A stretch of DNA of 64,000 bases from Trueperaceae bacterium (GCA_011389865.1 JAABTL010000005.1:62001-126000); one strand, 5' to 3'; shown: positions 49,338 to 59,786, counted from the stretch's first letter. Numbers and translations: made by a program. Notes: generated by a model not told the origin, from the letters alone.

Positions 49338-50357
49338 ATGCCCCTGTACCAGTACATCGTCCGGCGCGTCCTCTTCGCCATCCCGCTGGTGCTCGGGATC
49401 ACCGTCGTCGCCTTCCTGATCGCCAACGCCATCCCGGCGGACCCGATCAACGCCAACCTGCCGCAGAGCGCGCTCAACAACGAGCGGCTGGTCGCGGCGT
49501 TCCGTGAGAAGTGGGGGCTGGACCAGCCCCTCCACGTCCAGTACCTCACCTACCTCGGGAACCTGCTGCAGGGCGACATGGGCGTCTCCATCCGCACGAA
49601 CCAGCCCGTGCTCGACGACATCCGGCAGTTCCTCCCGGCCACCGTCGAGCTCGCCACCACCTCGATCCTCGTGGGGCTGCTGCTGGGCGTGAGCTTCGGC
49701 ATCGTGTCCGCGGTGTGGCGCAACTCGCCGGTCGACTACCTGGTGCGCGTCCTCGCGCTGATCGGCGTCAGCTTCCCCGTCTTCCTGCTGGCACTCATCG
49801 GCCTCTCGGTGCTGCACGCGCAGCTCGGCTGGACCGCCGGACCGGGTCGGCTCGGCTTCCTGGTGAGCCGGCCGCCGCACGTGACCGGGCTCTACACCGT
49901 CGACGCGCTGCTGGCGGGCCAGTGGGCCACCCTGCGTGACGCCCTGTGGCACCTGGTGCTCCCGAGCCTGGTGCTCGGCATGTACGTCTCCGGCATCATC
50001 GCGCGCATCACGCGCTCGTCGCTGCTCGAGGTCCTGAGCAGCGACTACATCCGCACCGCGCGGGCGAAGGGCCAGCGCGAGGCCTTCGTCATCCTGCGCC
50101 ACGGGCTCTCGAACGCCCTCATCCCCGTCGTCACGCTGCTCGGCGTGCTCTACGGCAACCTGCTCGCCGGCGCGGTGCTGACCGAGGCGATCTTCGCCTG
50201 GCCCGGCATCGGGCGCTACGCCTACCGGGCGTCGACCTCGCAGGACTTCCCCGCCATCATGGGCGTGAGCATGCTCATCGCCTTCATCTACGTGGTGGCG
50301 AACTTCATCGTCGACTTCCTGTACTTCTTCATCGACCCCAGGATCCGGTACGCGTGA
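49338..50357 (+). CDS. ABC transporter permease (DppB-like)
   Basis: 'YIVRRVLFAIPLVLGITVVAFL', 'DYIRTARAKGQREAFVILRHGLSNALIPVVTLLG'. Confidence 0.95.
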   Translation: MPLYQYIVRRVLFAIPLVLGITVVAFLIANAIPADPINANLPQSALNNERLVAAFREKWGLDQPLHVQYLTYLGNLLQGDMGVSIRTNQPVLDDIRQFLPATVELATTSILVGLLLGVSFGIVSAVWRNSPVDYLVRVLALIGVSFPVFLLALIGLSVLHAQLGWTAGPGRLGFLVSRPPHVTGLYTVDALLAGQWATLRDALWHLVLPSLVLGMYVSGIIARITRSSLLEVLSSDYIRTARAKGQREAFVILRHGLSNALIPVVTLLGVLYGNLLAGAVLTEAIFAWPGIGRYAYRASTSQDFPAIMGVSMLIAFIYVVANFIVDFLYFFIDPRIRYA

Positions 50358-51226
50358 TCGCGCCCGTCGCCACGCCCCAGGTCGTCTCCAACTCCGGCGC
50401 GCGTCGGCGCCTGCGGCAGCTCCGACGGCAGCCCGCGGTGATCGCCGGGCTCGTGGTCATCGTCGCCTGGTTCGCGCTCGCGGCGCTCGCGCCGGTGCTG
50501 GCGCCCTACGAGCCGCTCGAGCAGAACATCCTGCAGCGCCTGCAGCCGCCGAACGAGACCTACCTCCTCGGCACCGACGAGCTGGGCCGCGACGTGCTCA
50601 GCCGCGTGCTCCACGGGGGCCGCATCACCATCCCCGCGGGCCTCGCCGTCGTGGTCATCAACAGCATCATCGGCTGGCTGGTCGGCGCGGTGGCCGGCTT
50701 CGCGGGGCGCGTCTGGGACGAGGTCATGATGCGCGTGACCGAGCTGTTCATGGCGTTCCCGACGATCATCCTGGCGATGGCCGTCACCGCCGCGTTGGGG
50801 CCGGAGATCCGCAACGCCGTCCTGGCGCTCATCATCGTCCGCTGGACGAACTACGCGCGCCTGACCCGCGGGCTGATCATCGAGGCGAAGACGCACGAGT
50901 ACGTCGACGCCGCCCGCGCCCTGGGCGCCAAGAACCCGTACCTGCTGTTCAAGACGTTGCTGCCGAACACGATCGCGCCCGTCGTCGTCTACGGCTCGCT
51001 CGACATCGGCAACGCCATCCTGCTCTTCGCCGGCCTCAGCTTCCTGGGCCTCGGGCCCGAGCCCTCCTCCCCCGAGTGGGGGCGGATGATCTCGATCGGC
51101 ATCAACTTCTTCGACCAGTGGTGGATGTGGCTGTTCCCCGGCCTGGCCATCGCCAGCCTCGTCATGGCCTTCAACTTCATCGGCGACGGCCTGCGCGACA
51201 TGCTCGACCCGCGGACGCGGGTGTAG
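50354..51226 (+). CDS. ABC transporter permease (DppC-like)
   Basis: 'YLLGTDELGRDVLSRVLHGGRITI', 'EYVDAARALGAKNPYLLFKTLLPNTIAPV'. Confidence 0.95.
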   Translation: MIAPVATPQVVSNSGARRRLRQLRRQPAVIAGLVVIVAWFALAALAPVLAPYEPLEQNILQRLQPPNETYLLGTDELGRDVLSRVLHGGRITIPAGLAVVVINSIIGWLVGAVAGFAGRVWDEVMMRVTELFMAFPTIILAMAVTAALGPEIRNAVLALIIVRWTNYARLTRGLIIEAKTHEYVDAARALGAKNPYLLFKTLLPNTIAPVVVYGSLDIGNAILLFAGLSFLGLGPEPSSPEWGRMISIGINFFDQWWMWLFPGLAIASLVMAFNFIGDGLRDMLDPRTRV

Positions 51227-51280
51227 CCGCCCAACCGGCGCCGTCTGCCGGCCCGTCGCGGCCGAACTCGCTCGCCCCGC

Positions 51281-52252
51281 CTACCGCCCGAAGTGCGCCT
51301 CCAGGAACCCGAGCACCCGCGCCGCGTACGCGGCATCCTCCAGCGGCCGCAGGAAGCCGTCGTCCTCGACCATCAGGTGGAGGTCGCCGTCGCGGACCCA
51401 CGTCTCGACCTGCGGCGGCGCGGCAGCGACCAGGCGCTCGAAGCTGGCGAAGGGCACCTGCGTGTCGCCGCGCGAGTGCATCAGCAGCGCGGGCCGGTCG
51501 CCCAGGCGGGCGATCTGGGTCGTCGGGACCACGTGCCGCAGGTCGAAGCCGTACTTCAGCCCGGTATAGAGCCGCACGAACGCGCGCTGCAGCGTCGCGA
51601 CCGGTTCGGGGACCCCCATGTTGTCGACGAACACGTCCGCCCACGACGAGAAGGCGGACAGGCTGACGACGGCGGCGATGTCGGGCGTGAGGCCGGCGGC
51701 ATTGATCGCCGTCGCGCCGCCGAGCGACAGGCCGTAGGCGACGATCGGCGCCTCCCGGTAGTCGGGATGCGCGCGGAGGAAGGCGACGGCCGCCTGCACG
51801 TCGCGGGGCTCCTCGAAGCCGAGCGCGATGCGCGTGCCGCCGCTCTCGCCATGCGCCCGCATCTCGACCAGCAGCGACGCGTAGCCCTGGGCCCGCAGCA
51901 TCGCGGCGTGACCGAAGAACGCGGTGACCGACGGGCGGTGCGTTCCGGAGAGGAAGACGACCACCGCCTTCGGGGCCTCGACGGGGACGAGGTCGGCGAC
52001 GAGATCGATGCCGTCGGACGTCGTCAGCGTCACCCGCTCCGAGGCCATCGCGTGGTCGCCGGCGGTCCAGACGCGGTCGAACGCGACGTGGCCGTCGACC
52101 ATCGGGTTCGTGATCAGCGGTGGGATCACCGCCAGCACACCGAGGAACACGACCAGGGCGGCGAGCAGGCCGCCGGCGATCCAGGCGATGCGGCGCCTGC
52201 GCCGCCGATCGGGTCGTGTGCGCTCCGCGTTCGCGTCCATGTTCCGCTCCAT
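51281..52252 (-). CDS. Membrane-anchored alpha/beta hydrolase
   Basis: N-terminal TM; nucleophile elbow 'AYGLSLGGATAIN', 'RPALLMHSRGDTQVPF'. Confidence 0.85.
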   Translation of the reverse strand: MERNMDANAERTRPDRRRRRRIAWIAGGLLAALVVFLGVLAVIPPLITNPMVDGHVAFDRVWTAGDHAMASERVTLTTSDGIDLVADLVPVEAPKAVVVFLSGTHRPSVTAFFGHAAMLRAQGYASLLVEMRAHGESGGTRIALGFEEPRDVQAAVAFLRAHPDYREAPIVAYGLSLGGATAINAAGLTPDIAAVVSLSAFSSWADVFVDNMGVPEPVATLQRAFVRLYTGLKYGFDLRHVVPTTQIARLGDRPALLMHSRGDTQVPFASFERLVAAAPPQVETWVRDGDLHLMVEDDGFLRPLEDAAYAARVLGFLEAHFGR

Positions 52253-52401
52253 CCCGACCCAGGCGTCGGGTGGCCGTGGTCTCCCCCACACTAGTCCCTG
52301 GGGGGCGGGCGCCGTCTGCCGGCCATCGCGTCGTCGCGAACAGCGCCCCCTCGACCCCGTGACGCGCAACAATGGGGCTCGGAAGAACGGAGGTCTCGAC
52401 C

Positions 52402-53547
52402 ATGCGATTTGGCATCCTCACCGGCGGGGGCGACGTCCCCGGCCTGAACCCTTGCATCAAAGCGGTCGTCTACCGGCTCACCGAGGCCGGGCACGAGGTC
52501 ACCGGCATCCGGCGCGGCTGGGGCGGCCTGACCGCCACCGACCCGGACGACACCGAGAGCGTGATGATGCACCTCATGCCCCTCACCCGTGGCAACGTGC
52601 GCACGGTGGACCGCTCCGGCGGCACCTTCCTGCACTCCTCGCGCACCAACCCGTCGAAGGTCAAGGGGGACAAGGTCCCCGCGTTCCTCGCCGACCAGTA
52701 CCCCGGAGAGGGGCCGCACGACCTCACGCCCCACGTGATCCGCGTCCTCGAGAGCCAGGGCATCGAGGCCCTCATCCCCATCGGCGGCGACGACACGCTC
52801 TCGTACGGCCTACACCTGCACAACGCGGGCTTCCCCGTCATCGCCATCCCCAAGACCATGGACAACGACGTCTACGGCACCGATTACGCGTTGGGCTTCT
52901 CCACCGCCGTGACCCGAGGCGTCCAGTTCATCCACAACCTGCGCACCTCCGCCGGCTCGCACGAGCGGATCGCCGTCGTCGAGTTGTTCGGCCGCTACAG
53001 CGGCGACACCTCGCTGATCACCGCCTACCTCTCCGGCGTGGACCGCGCGATCATCTCCGAGGTCCCCTTCGACGTCGACAGGCTCGCGCAGTTGCTCCTG
53101 GAGGACAAGGCCAGCAACCCCTCGAGCTACTCCATGGTGACGATCTCCGAGGGCGCCCGGCTGGCCGACGGCGACATGGTGCTGCGCGGCGAGGCCGACG
53201 CCTACGGGCACCGCAAGCTGGGCGGCATCGGCGCGCTCACGGCCGAACTGATCAAGGAGCGGACCGGGCAGGACATGATCTACCAGCAGGTGGGCTACCT
53301 CATGCGCTCGGGGGCGCCGGACTCGCTCGACCTGATGGTCGCCACCAACTACGGGGTGATGGCCGCCGACCTCGGCATCGAGGGCCAGTCGGGAAGGATG
53401 GTCGCGCTGCAGGGCGGGAAGTACACCCACGTGCCCATCTCGATCACCGGCGAGGGCCTCAAGCGCGTCGACGTCGACGAGCTCTACGACGTCGAGACCT
53501 ACCGGCCGAAGGTGCGCGCGATGCTCGGGAAGCCGATGTTCCTGTAG
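52402..53547 (+). CDS. 6-phosphofructokinase family, probably PPi-dependent
   Basis: '[21 protein letters not shown]', '[16 protein letters not shown]', '[19 protein letters not shown]'. Confidence 0.9.
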   Translation: MRFGILTGGGDVPGLNPCIKAVVYRLTEAGHEVTGIRRGWGGLTATDPDDTESVMMHLMPLTRGNVRTVDRSGGTFLHSSRTNPSKVKGDKVPAFLADQYPGEGPHDLTPHVIRVLESQGIEALIPIGGDDTLSYGLHLHNAGFPVIAIPKTMDNDVYGTDYALGFSTAVTRGVQFIHNLRTSAGSHERIAVVELFGRYSGDTSLITAYLSGVDRAIISEVPFDVDRLAQLLLEDKASNPSSYSMVTISEGARLADGDMVLRGEADAYGHRKLGGIGALTAELIKERTGQDMIYQQVGYLMRSGAPDSLDLMVATNYGVMAADLGIEGQSGRMVALQGGKYTHVPISITGEGLKRVDVDELYDVETYRPKVRAMLGKPMFL

Positions 53548-53560
53548 GCGGGAGACGGCC

Positions 53561-54742
53561 TCAGCGCGCGGACGGCGTGCCGAACAGTTCCCGGAACGTC
53601 GCGAACAGTTCGCCCTTCGCCTCGAAACCGATCCCTGGCACCTCGGGTAGGCCGACGAAGCTCCCCTCCACCGGGTTGGCGTCGGCGAAGCCGCCGAACG
53701 GCCGGAAGACGTGGGGGTACGACTCGTTGCCGCCCAGGCCCAGCCCCGCGGCGATGCTGAGCGCGAACTGGTGGCCGCCGTGGGGAATGCAGCGGCGTGG
53801 CGACCAGCCGAGCTCACGCAGCGCGTCGAGCGTCCGCAGGTACTCCACCAGGCCGTAGGAGAGAACCGGGTCCATCTGCAGGACGTCGCGGTCGGGCCGC
53901 ATGCCGCCGTAGCGCAGCAAGTTGCGGGCGTCCTGCATGGAGAAGAGGTTCTCGCCGGTGGCCATGGGGCCCTCGTAGTGCCGGGCGAGCTCGGCCTGCA
54001 GCGCGTAGTCGAGCGGATCGCCTGCCTCCTCGTACCAGCGCAGTCCGTAGGGCTCGAGGGCACGGGCGTAGGCGATGGCCGTCTCGAGATCGAAGCGGCC
54101 GTTCGCGTCCACGGCCAGGCGCTCGCCAGATCCGACGACCTCGAGCACCGCCTCGATGCGGTCCAAGTCGGCGGCCAGGTCGGCGCCGCCGATCTTCATC
54201 TTCACGACGTCGTAGCCGAGGGCCAGGTAGCTCCGCATCTCGTCTTGGAGTTCCTGGGTGCCCTTGCCCGGGTAGTAGTAACCCCCCGCCGCGTAGACGA
54301 AGACCTTCTCGTCCACCTCGCCGCCGCGGTAGCGCTCGGCCAGTAGCCGGTGGAGGGGCTTCTCCTCGATCTTGGCGACCGCGTCCCAGACGGCCATATC
54401 GATCACGCCCACCGCCACCGAGCGCTCGCCGTGCCCGCCCGGCTTCTCGTTGCGCATGAGGTGGTCCCAGATCCGCGCTGGATCGAGGTTGTCGCCGGCA
54501 TCGTTCAGCAGGGCGGCAGGATCGGCCTCCAGGACCCGGGGGATGAAGCGCTCGCGCAGGAGGGCGCCCTGCGCGTAGCGTCCGTTGGAGTTGAACCCGT
54601 AGCCCACGACCGGCTCGCCATTCTTCAGCACGTCGGTCCGAACCGCGACGACCGACACCGTCATCTTGCTGAAGTCGACGTAGGCGTTCCGGATGTCTGA
54701 CGCGATCGACGCGGTGCGCTCCTGGATGTCGACGATGCGCAC
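53561..54742 (-). CDS. Enolase-superfamily dehydratase, D(-)-tartrate dehydratase-like
   Basis: 'VVKMKIGGADLAADLDRIEAVLEVVGSGERLAVDANGRFDLETAIAYARAL'; adjacent to tartrate dehydrogenase. Confidence 0.82.
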   Translation of the reverse strand: MRIVDIQERTASIASDIRNAYVDFSKMTVSVVAVRTDVLKNGEPVVGYGFNSNGRYAQGALLRERFIPRVLEADPAALLNDAGDNLDPARIWDHLMRNEKPGGHGERSVAVGVIDMAVWDAVAKIEEKPLHRLLAERYRGGEVDEKVFVYAAGGYYYPGKGTQELQDEMRSYLALGYDVVKMKIGGADLAADLDRIEAVLEVVGSGERLAVDANGRFDLETAIAYARALEPYGLRWYEEAGDPLDYALQAELARHYEGPMATGENLFSMQDARNLLRYGGMRPDRDVLQMDPVLSYGLVEYLRTLDALRELGWSPRRCIPHGGHQFALSIAAGLGLGGNESYPHVFRPFGGFADANPVEGSFVGLPEVPGIGFEAKGELFATFRELFGTPSAR

Positions 54743-54744
54743 GG

Positions 54745-55806
54745 CTACCCGACCAGCTGCGCGACGACGGCGTCGGTGACATCGGAGGTACGGGCGTTGC
54801 CACCCAGGTCGGGGGTCAGCACGTCACCGCTCGCCGTGACCTCCTCGATCGCCCGCATGACCGCGGCGGCGGCGGCGGGCTGCTGGAGGTGGTCGAGCAT
54901 CATGCTGGCGGACCAGAGCGTGGCGATCGGGTTGGCGATGCCCTTACCGGCGATGTCGGGCGCGGAACCGTGCACCGGTTCGAACATCGAGGGGTACTCG
55001 CGCTCTGGGTTGATGTTGGCCGAGGGAGCGATCCCGATGCCGCCGGCGACCGCGGGCCCGAGGTCGGAGAGGATGTCGCCGAACAGGTTGCTCCCTACGA
55101 CCACGTCGAACCAGTCGGGGTGCTGCACGAAGTGGGCGGTGAGGATGTCGATGTGGAACTTGTCGCTGCGGACGTCCGGGTACGCCTCCGCCATGAGCGC
55201 GAAGCGCTCGTCCCAGTACGGCATGGTGTGGATGATGCCGTTCGACTTGGTGGCCGAGGTCAGGTGCCGCTTCGGCCGACTGCGCGCGAGCTCGAAGGCG
55301 AAGCGCATGACGCGGTCGAGACCGTGCCGGGTGAACACCGTCTGCTGCACCGCCAGCTCCATCTCGGTGCCCTGGTAGAGCCGCCCGCCGATCTCGGAGT
55401 ACTCGCCCTCGACGTTCTCGCGGACGATGTAGAAGTCGATGTCGTCGGCGCTGCGGCCGGCCAGCGGCGAGGTCACGCCTTTCAGGAGGCGCGCCGGGCG
55501 CAGGTTGACGTACTGCTGGAAGCGGCGCCGGATCGGGATGAGGAGCCCCCACAGCGAGACGTGGTCGGGGACGCCCGGGTAGCCGACGGCGCCGAGGAAG
55601 ATGGCGTCGTGCCCTCTGAGCCGCTCGAGGCCGTCCTCGGGCATCATGCGGCCCGTCTTCGTGTAGTACTCGCAGCCCCAGGGGACCGTGTCCCACGAGA
55701 ACTGGATGTCGAACCTGGTGCCGACGGCCTCCAGGACACGGATGCCGGACGCGATGACCTCCGGTCCGATGCCGTCGCCCGGGATGACCGCGATGTCGTA
55801 CCGCAT
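54745..55806 (-). CDS. Tartrate dehydrogenase/decarboxylase family (isopropylmalate-DH fold)
   Basis: 'IAVIPGDGIGPEVIASGIRVLEAV', 'SDKFHIDILTAHFVQHPDWFDVVVGSNLFGDILSDLGPAVAGGIGIAPSANINPE'. Confidence 0.9.
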   Translation of the reverse strand: MRYDIAVIPGDGIGPEVIASGIRVLEAVGTRFDIQFSWDTVPWGCEYYTKTGRMMPEDGLERLRGHDAIFLGAVGYPGVPDHVSLWGLLIPIRRRFQQYVNLRPARLLKGVTSPLAGRSADDIDFYIVRENVEGEYSEIGGRLYQGTEMELAVQQTVFTRHGLDRVMRFAFELARSRPKRHLTSATKSNGIIHTMPYWDERFALMAEAYPDVRSDKFHIDILTAHFVQHPDWFDVVVGSNLFGDILSDLGPAVAGGIGIAPSANINPEREYPSMFEPVHGSAPDIAGKGIANPIATLWSASMMLDHLQQPAAAAAVMRAIEEVTASGDVLTPDLGGNARTSDVTDAVVAQLVG

Positions 55807-55832
55807 GGTTGCCTCCTGCGGGGGTCGAGGCG

Positions 55833-56279
55833 TCAAGGCGCGAACGGGCCGGCCGGCAGGCGCACGGCGAGCAGGTTCGCGAAGACGAACTGAAGGACGG
55901 CGACCTCGACCGCCACGATGACGACCCAGACGCCGACGTTCCTGAGGGTCACGCGCCGGCTGGCGGCCGCGATGTAGACCGTCAGGAGGGCGAAGAAGAC
56001 GAGGCTCGAGAGGTAGAAGCCGGCCCAGCGCATGGACCAGATCCACAGGCCGAGGGCGACCGCCGTCAGCGCCATGCGCGTGCGGTTCCCGTCGGCGAAG
56101 ATCGGCTGGACGGTGGGACGGACCCACGACTTGATCAGCAGCGCCAGGGACAGGAGCCCGAGCACCACGATGACGGTGTTGGGGAACATGGCGGCGAGCG
56201 GCGACCAGGTGCCGCGGCCGAACCAGAAGCCGAGCGTCAGGGCCAGGCCGAGCACGCCGCCGATGGCGTCCGTGTTCAT
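55833..56279 (-). CDS. tctB: Tripartite tricarboxylate transporter small membrane subunit TctB
   Basis: Four-TM protein directly upstream of tctA; ATG overlaps tctA region layout typical of TTT. Confidence 0.85.
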   Translation of the reverse strand: MNTDAIGGVLGLALTLGFWFGRGTWSPLAAMFPNTVIVVLGLLSLALLIKSWVRPTVQPIFADGNRTRMALTAVALGLWIWSMRWAGFYLSSLVFFALLTVYIAAASRRVTLRNVGVWVVIVAVEVAVLQFVFANLLAVRLPAGPFAP

Positions 56280-57793
56280 GCCGACCGCCCGACCTTCGCC
56301 GCCCGACGACGGCGCCAGTCGCTGACCAGCGGCCATACGATCGCCAGGACGCAAAGCGCGATGAGCGCCTGTGACAGCGGGCTCTCCACCAGCTTCAGGT
56401 AGGGGATCGCGTACGACGACCCCATGAGCCGCGACTGCACGAACCCGGTCTCCGCGATCGGACCGAGGATGAGGCCCAGCGCGATCGGCGCGGGGTGGAA
56501 GCCGACCTCCTTGAGCGCGAAACCGAGCAGCCCGAGCGCGAGCATGATCATGACGTCGGTCATGCTGTTGCGCAGGGCGAAGGAGCCGAGGATCGCCATG
56601 GAGGCGACGGTCGGCACGAGGAACGACGGCGGAACCCGCACGACGGCCTGGTAGATCAGCCGCCCGCCGAAGAGCCCGATGGGCAGCATGACGATGGCCG
56701 AAACACCCATCGACAGGATGAAGCCGTAGGTGAGCGCGCCCTGCGTCGTGAACAGCTCGGCGCCGGGCCGCAGCCCGTGCATGAGCATCGCGCCGAGGAT
56801 GAGGGCATCGGGCGGCGCGCCGGGGATCCCGAGCGTCAGCAGGGGCACCATGCTCCCCGCCACCGTGACGTTGTTGCTCGACTCCGACGCGACCAGACCC
56901 TCCAAGGAGCCCTTGCCGTATTCCTCGGGATGCTTCGACCAGCGCTTCGCCTCGTTGTAGGCGATCAGGCCCGCGATGTTGCCGCCCGCGCCGGGAATCA
57001 CCGACACGATCTCCCCGACGATCACCGAGCGCAACAGGTTGCCCGGCATCGACAGGACCTTCTTGGTGGTACTGAGGAGGAGCCCGCGCGCCGTCCCCAG
57101 CTTCGACTTGGCGAGGGCGCCGACGCCGGTGCCGGCCATCACGAGCAGCTCCGGGATGACGAAGAGGCCGATCAGGGCGACGATCAGTTCCACGCCGCCC
57201 TGCAGCGCCGGGAAGCCGTAGGTGAAGCGCGACTCGCCGCCGATCGGCGACACGCCGATGATGCTGATGAGCACACCGAGCGCCCCGCCCATGAGACCCT
57301 TGAGCAACGACCCGCTCGAGAGGCCGCCGATGAGGGTGAGGCCGAGGACGGCGACCCAGAAGTACTCGGGCGGTCCGAAGCGGAGCGAGAAGGCGGCGAG
57401 CGGCGGCGCCAGCAGGAGCAGCGCGAACACACCGAACAGGCCGCCCACCACCGAGGCGATCGTCGCCGCGGTGATCGCCTCCTCGGCGCGGCCCGCCTTG
57501 GCCATCGGGTAGCCCTCGAAGGTGGTGGCGACCGACGATGGCGTGCCGGGGGCGTTGATGAGGATCGCCGCGAAGGAGCCGCCGTAGATGGCGCCCATGT
57601 AGACGGAGCCGAGGGCGATGAGGCCCGGCAGCGCATCCATCGTGAAGGTGAACGGCAAGAGAACCGCCAGCGCCATCGTGGCCGACAGGCCCGGCATGGC
57701 ACCGACGAAGAGACCCACGGTCGTGCCCACCAGCACGAGCATGAGGTGATAGGGGGTGAACAGCTGCTGCAGCGCAGCAGCTAGAACGTCCAT
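56276..57793 (-). CDS. tctA: Tripartite tricarboxylate transporter large membrane subunit TctA
   Basis: 'FVGAMPGLSATMALAVLLPFTFTMDALPGLIALGSVYMGAIYGGSFAAILINAPGTPSSVATTFEGYPMAKAG'. Confidence 0.96.
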   Translation of the reverse strand: MDVLAAALQQLFTPYHLMLVLVGTTVGLFVGAMPGLSATMALAVLLPFTFTMDALPGLIALGSVYMGAIYGGSFAAILINAPGTPSSVATTFEGYPMAKAGRAEEAITAATIASVVGGLFGVFALLLLAPPLAAFSLRFGPPEYFWVAVLGLTLIGGLSSGSLLKGLMGGALGVLISIIGVSPIGGESRFTYGFPALQGGVELIVALIGLFVIPELLVMAGTGVGALAKSKLGTARGLLLSTTKKVLSMPGNLLRSVIVGEIVSVIPGAGGNIAGLIAYNEAKRWSKHPEEYGKGSLEGLVASESSNNVTVAGSMVPLLTLGIPGAPPDALILGAMLMHGLRPGAELFTTQGALTYGFILSMGVSAIVMLPIGLFGGRLIYQAVVRVPPSFLVPTVASMAILGSFALRNSMTDVMIMLALGLLGFALKEVGFHPAPIALGLILGPIAETGFVQSRLMGSSYAIPYLKLVESPLSQALIALCVLAIVWPLVSDWRRRRAAKVGRSA

Positions 57794-57828
57794 GGCACGG
57801 TCCTCGTCACAGGGCGTCCATTCTGAGC

Positions 57829-57865
57829 GGTGGAGGGCTCACCCGACTGCGGTGGGCCCTCCACC
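57829..57865 (-). terminator. Stem-loop between tctC and tctA
   Basis: 9-bp stem GGTGGAGGG/CCCTCCACC with inner CACC/GGTG. Confidence 0.55.
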
Positions 57866-57893
57866 GGCCTCGGCGGTCAGGAGGTCGGAGGCG

Positions 57894-58829
57894 CTACTGG
57901 AGCGTCTCCAGGATGGCGGCGTACTCCTCGGTGACCTCGCGCACGAGCTCGAGGGCTTCGTCGCCGCTGACGTAGATGATCGCGAAGCCCATCTCTTCTT
58001 GCTCCTCGGCGATCCGGCGGGTGGCCTCCTCGAATGCCTCCGTCAGCGCCTCGACGATCTCGGCCGGCGTTCCGGGGGGCGCCGCGACGCCGCGGTGCGC
58101 GCCGCTCACGATCTCGATGCCCTGCTCGACGAAGGTCGGCGCGTCGGGGAGGAACGAGAGGCGCTCCGCCGACGCGATCGCCAGCGTCCGGACCTGATCG
58201 CTCTGCAGGACGGCCATCGGGGAGTAGCTCATGAGCGCCGAGACGTGCCCGCCAAGCAGCGCGGGCACGGTGGGCCCCGTGCCCGTGAAGGGGACGTAGG
58301 TCAGGTCGATGCCGGCGAGCTGCTCGAGCTGGAGCGTGGCGATGTGGTTCGCCGTGTTGCTGCCGCTCCCGCCGATGGTGACCGAGCCGGGGTTCTCCTT
58401 GGCGTACGCGATCAGCTCATCGAGCGTCTGGAAAGGGCTGTCGTCGCGGACCAGGAGGGCGTTGGGCGTGAACTGGAACCAGGTGATGAACTCGAAGTTC
58501 TCGGTCTCGTAGCCGGTGTCGGTCCGCTCCATGGGCTGGGTCGCGATGTGGGGCAGGTTGACGCCGATGACCGAGTAGCCGTCGGGCCGCATCGAGCGCT
58601 GGGACTCGCTCCAGGCCACGGCGCCGCCGCCGCCGGCGCGGTTGGTGATCGTCACGTTGACGCCGAGGATCTCCTCGAGGTGGGGTTGCTGCAGCCGGGC
58701 CGTGATGTCCGACTCGCCGCCGGCGTTGAAGGAGATCACGTAGTCGATCGTCCGCTCGGGGAACTGGGCGAATGCCACGCCCATGAGCGCAACGAGCACG
58801 ATGGCCAGCGTTCTCTGAAGTAACGTCAT
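57894..58829 (-). CDS. tctC: Tripartite tricarboxylate transporter substrate-binding protein TctC/Bug family
   Basis: 'FPERTIDYVISFNAGGESDITARLQQPHLEEILGVNVTITNRAGGGGAVAWSE'. Confidence 0.94.
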   Translation of the reverse strand: MTLLQRTLAIVLVALMGVAFAQFPERTIDYVISFNAGGESDITARLQQPHLEEILGVNVTITNRAGGGGAVAWSESQRSMRPDGYSVIGVNLPHIATQPMERTDTGYETENFEFITWFQFTPNALLVRDDSPFQTLDELIAYAKENPGSVTIGGSGSNTANHIATLQLEQLAGIDLTYVPFTGTGPTVPALLGGHVSALMSYSPMAVLQSDQVRTLAIASAERLSFLPDAPTFVEQGIEIVSGAHRGVAAPPGTPAEIVEALTEAFEEATRRIAEEQEEMGFAIIYVSGDEALELVREVTEEYAAILETLQ

Positions 58830-58842
58830 GCGGACTCCCCTT

Positions 58843-59640
58843 CTATCGGCTTGTGCGCGCCGCCGAGTTCGTGCTCGTCATACGCGCAAAGGATCCGTGG
58901 CCGTCCTCGCGTTGGCTGTGACCATCACCCCCCTTCAGGAGTCGGTCGACGTCGCGGAGGGCGCTCTCGAGCGCCGCCACCATCACGGCGCGCGCCCTGG
59001 CAGGTTCACGGCTCTCGATCGCCGCCAGGATGTGCGCGTGCCCGCGGTGGGCCACCGCGGGCCGCCCCGGGAGGCGGTGCAGCACCCGCCGGAGATCCGT
59101 GTCGGTGTCGATGATGGCATCGAGCATCTCGCACAGGAAGGCGTTCCCCGCCGCCTCAGCGATCGCGCGGTGGAAGTCGATGTCGAGACCGATGGCCGCG
59201 CCGATCTGCCCGCGCGCGATCACCTGGTCGGCGCTCTCGAGGATGGCGCGAAGCCGGGCGAGATGCGCCGGCCGGGCGTTTCCGCTCGCCAAGGCGGCGA
59301 TCTCGGGCTCCAGGACCAGGCGCGCGCCGTAGAAGTCGCGCACCAGCGTCCGGTTCTCCTTGAACCACGCGATGGGATCCACGTTCGAGAGCTGCGCGGC
59401 CACGTCGAGGACGAAGCTCCCGCTGCCGTGGCGGATCTCGAGGAACCCCTTCGCGGCGAGGGCGCGAAGCGCCTCACGCAGAACGGGCCGGCTGACCCCC
59501 AGCTCCAAGCAGAGTTGGCGCTCGGACGGGAGCCGCTGTCCCGGCAAGAACCTGCCCTCGCGGATCGTCGAGCCGAGCCGCTTGGCGACCTCGCGAGCGA
59601 GACGGGGCCGCTCGATGTCCTGCAACGCGCGGGGTGTCAC
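58843..59640 (-). CDS. GntR/FadR-family (FCD) transcriptional regulator
   Basis: 'REGRFLPGQRLPSERQLCLELGVSRPVLREALRALAAKGFLEIRHGSGSFV'; FCD C-terminus; GTG 59640. Confidence 0.93.
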   Translation of the reverse strand: MTPRALQDIERPRLAREVAKRLGSTIREGRFLPGQRLPSERQLCLELGVSRPVLREALRALAAKGFLEIRHGSGSFVLDVAAQLSNVDPIAWFKENRTLVRDFYGARLVLEPEIAALASGNARPAHLARLRAILESADQVIARGQIGAAIGLDIDFHRAIAEAAGNAFLCEMLDAIIDTDTDLRRVLHRLPGRPAVAHRGHAHILAAIESREPARARAVMVAALESALRDVDRLLKGGDGHSQREDGHGSFARMTSTNSAARTSR

Positions 59641-59786
59641 AGAAGCCTCCCTGAAGAGTCGGAACGGCGGCGTGCCCGGCGATCGCTGAATTGGTTCGAG
59701 AAGTTTACCACTTGCGGCGGCTCGGCGCAATCGCGCCGCATGGCGCAGGTCACGGCACCGCGCGACCCAGCGACCTATGGTGGGAC

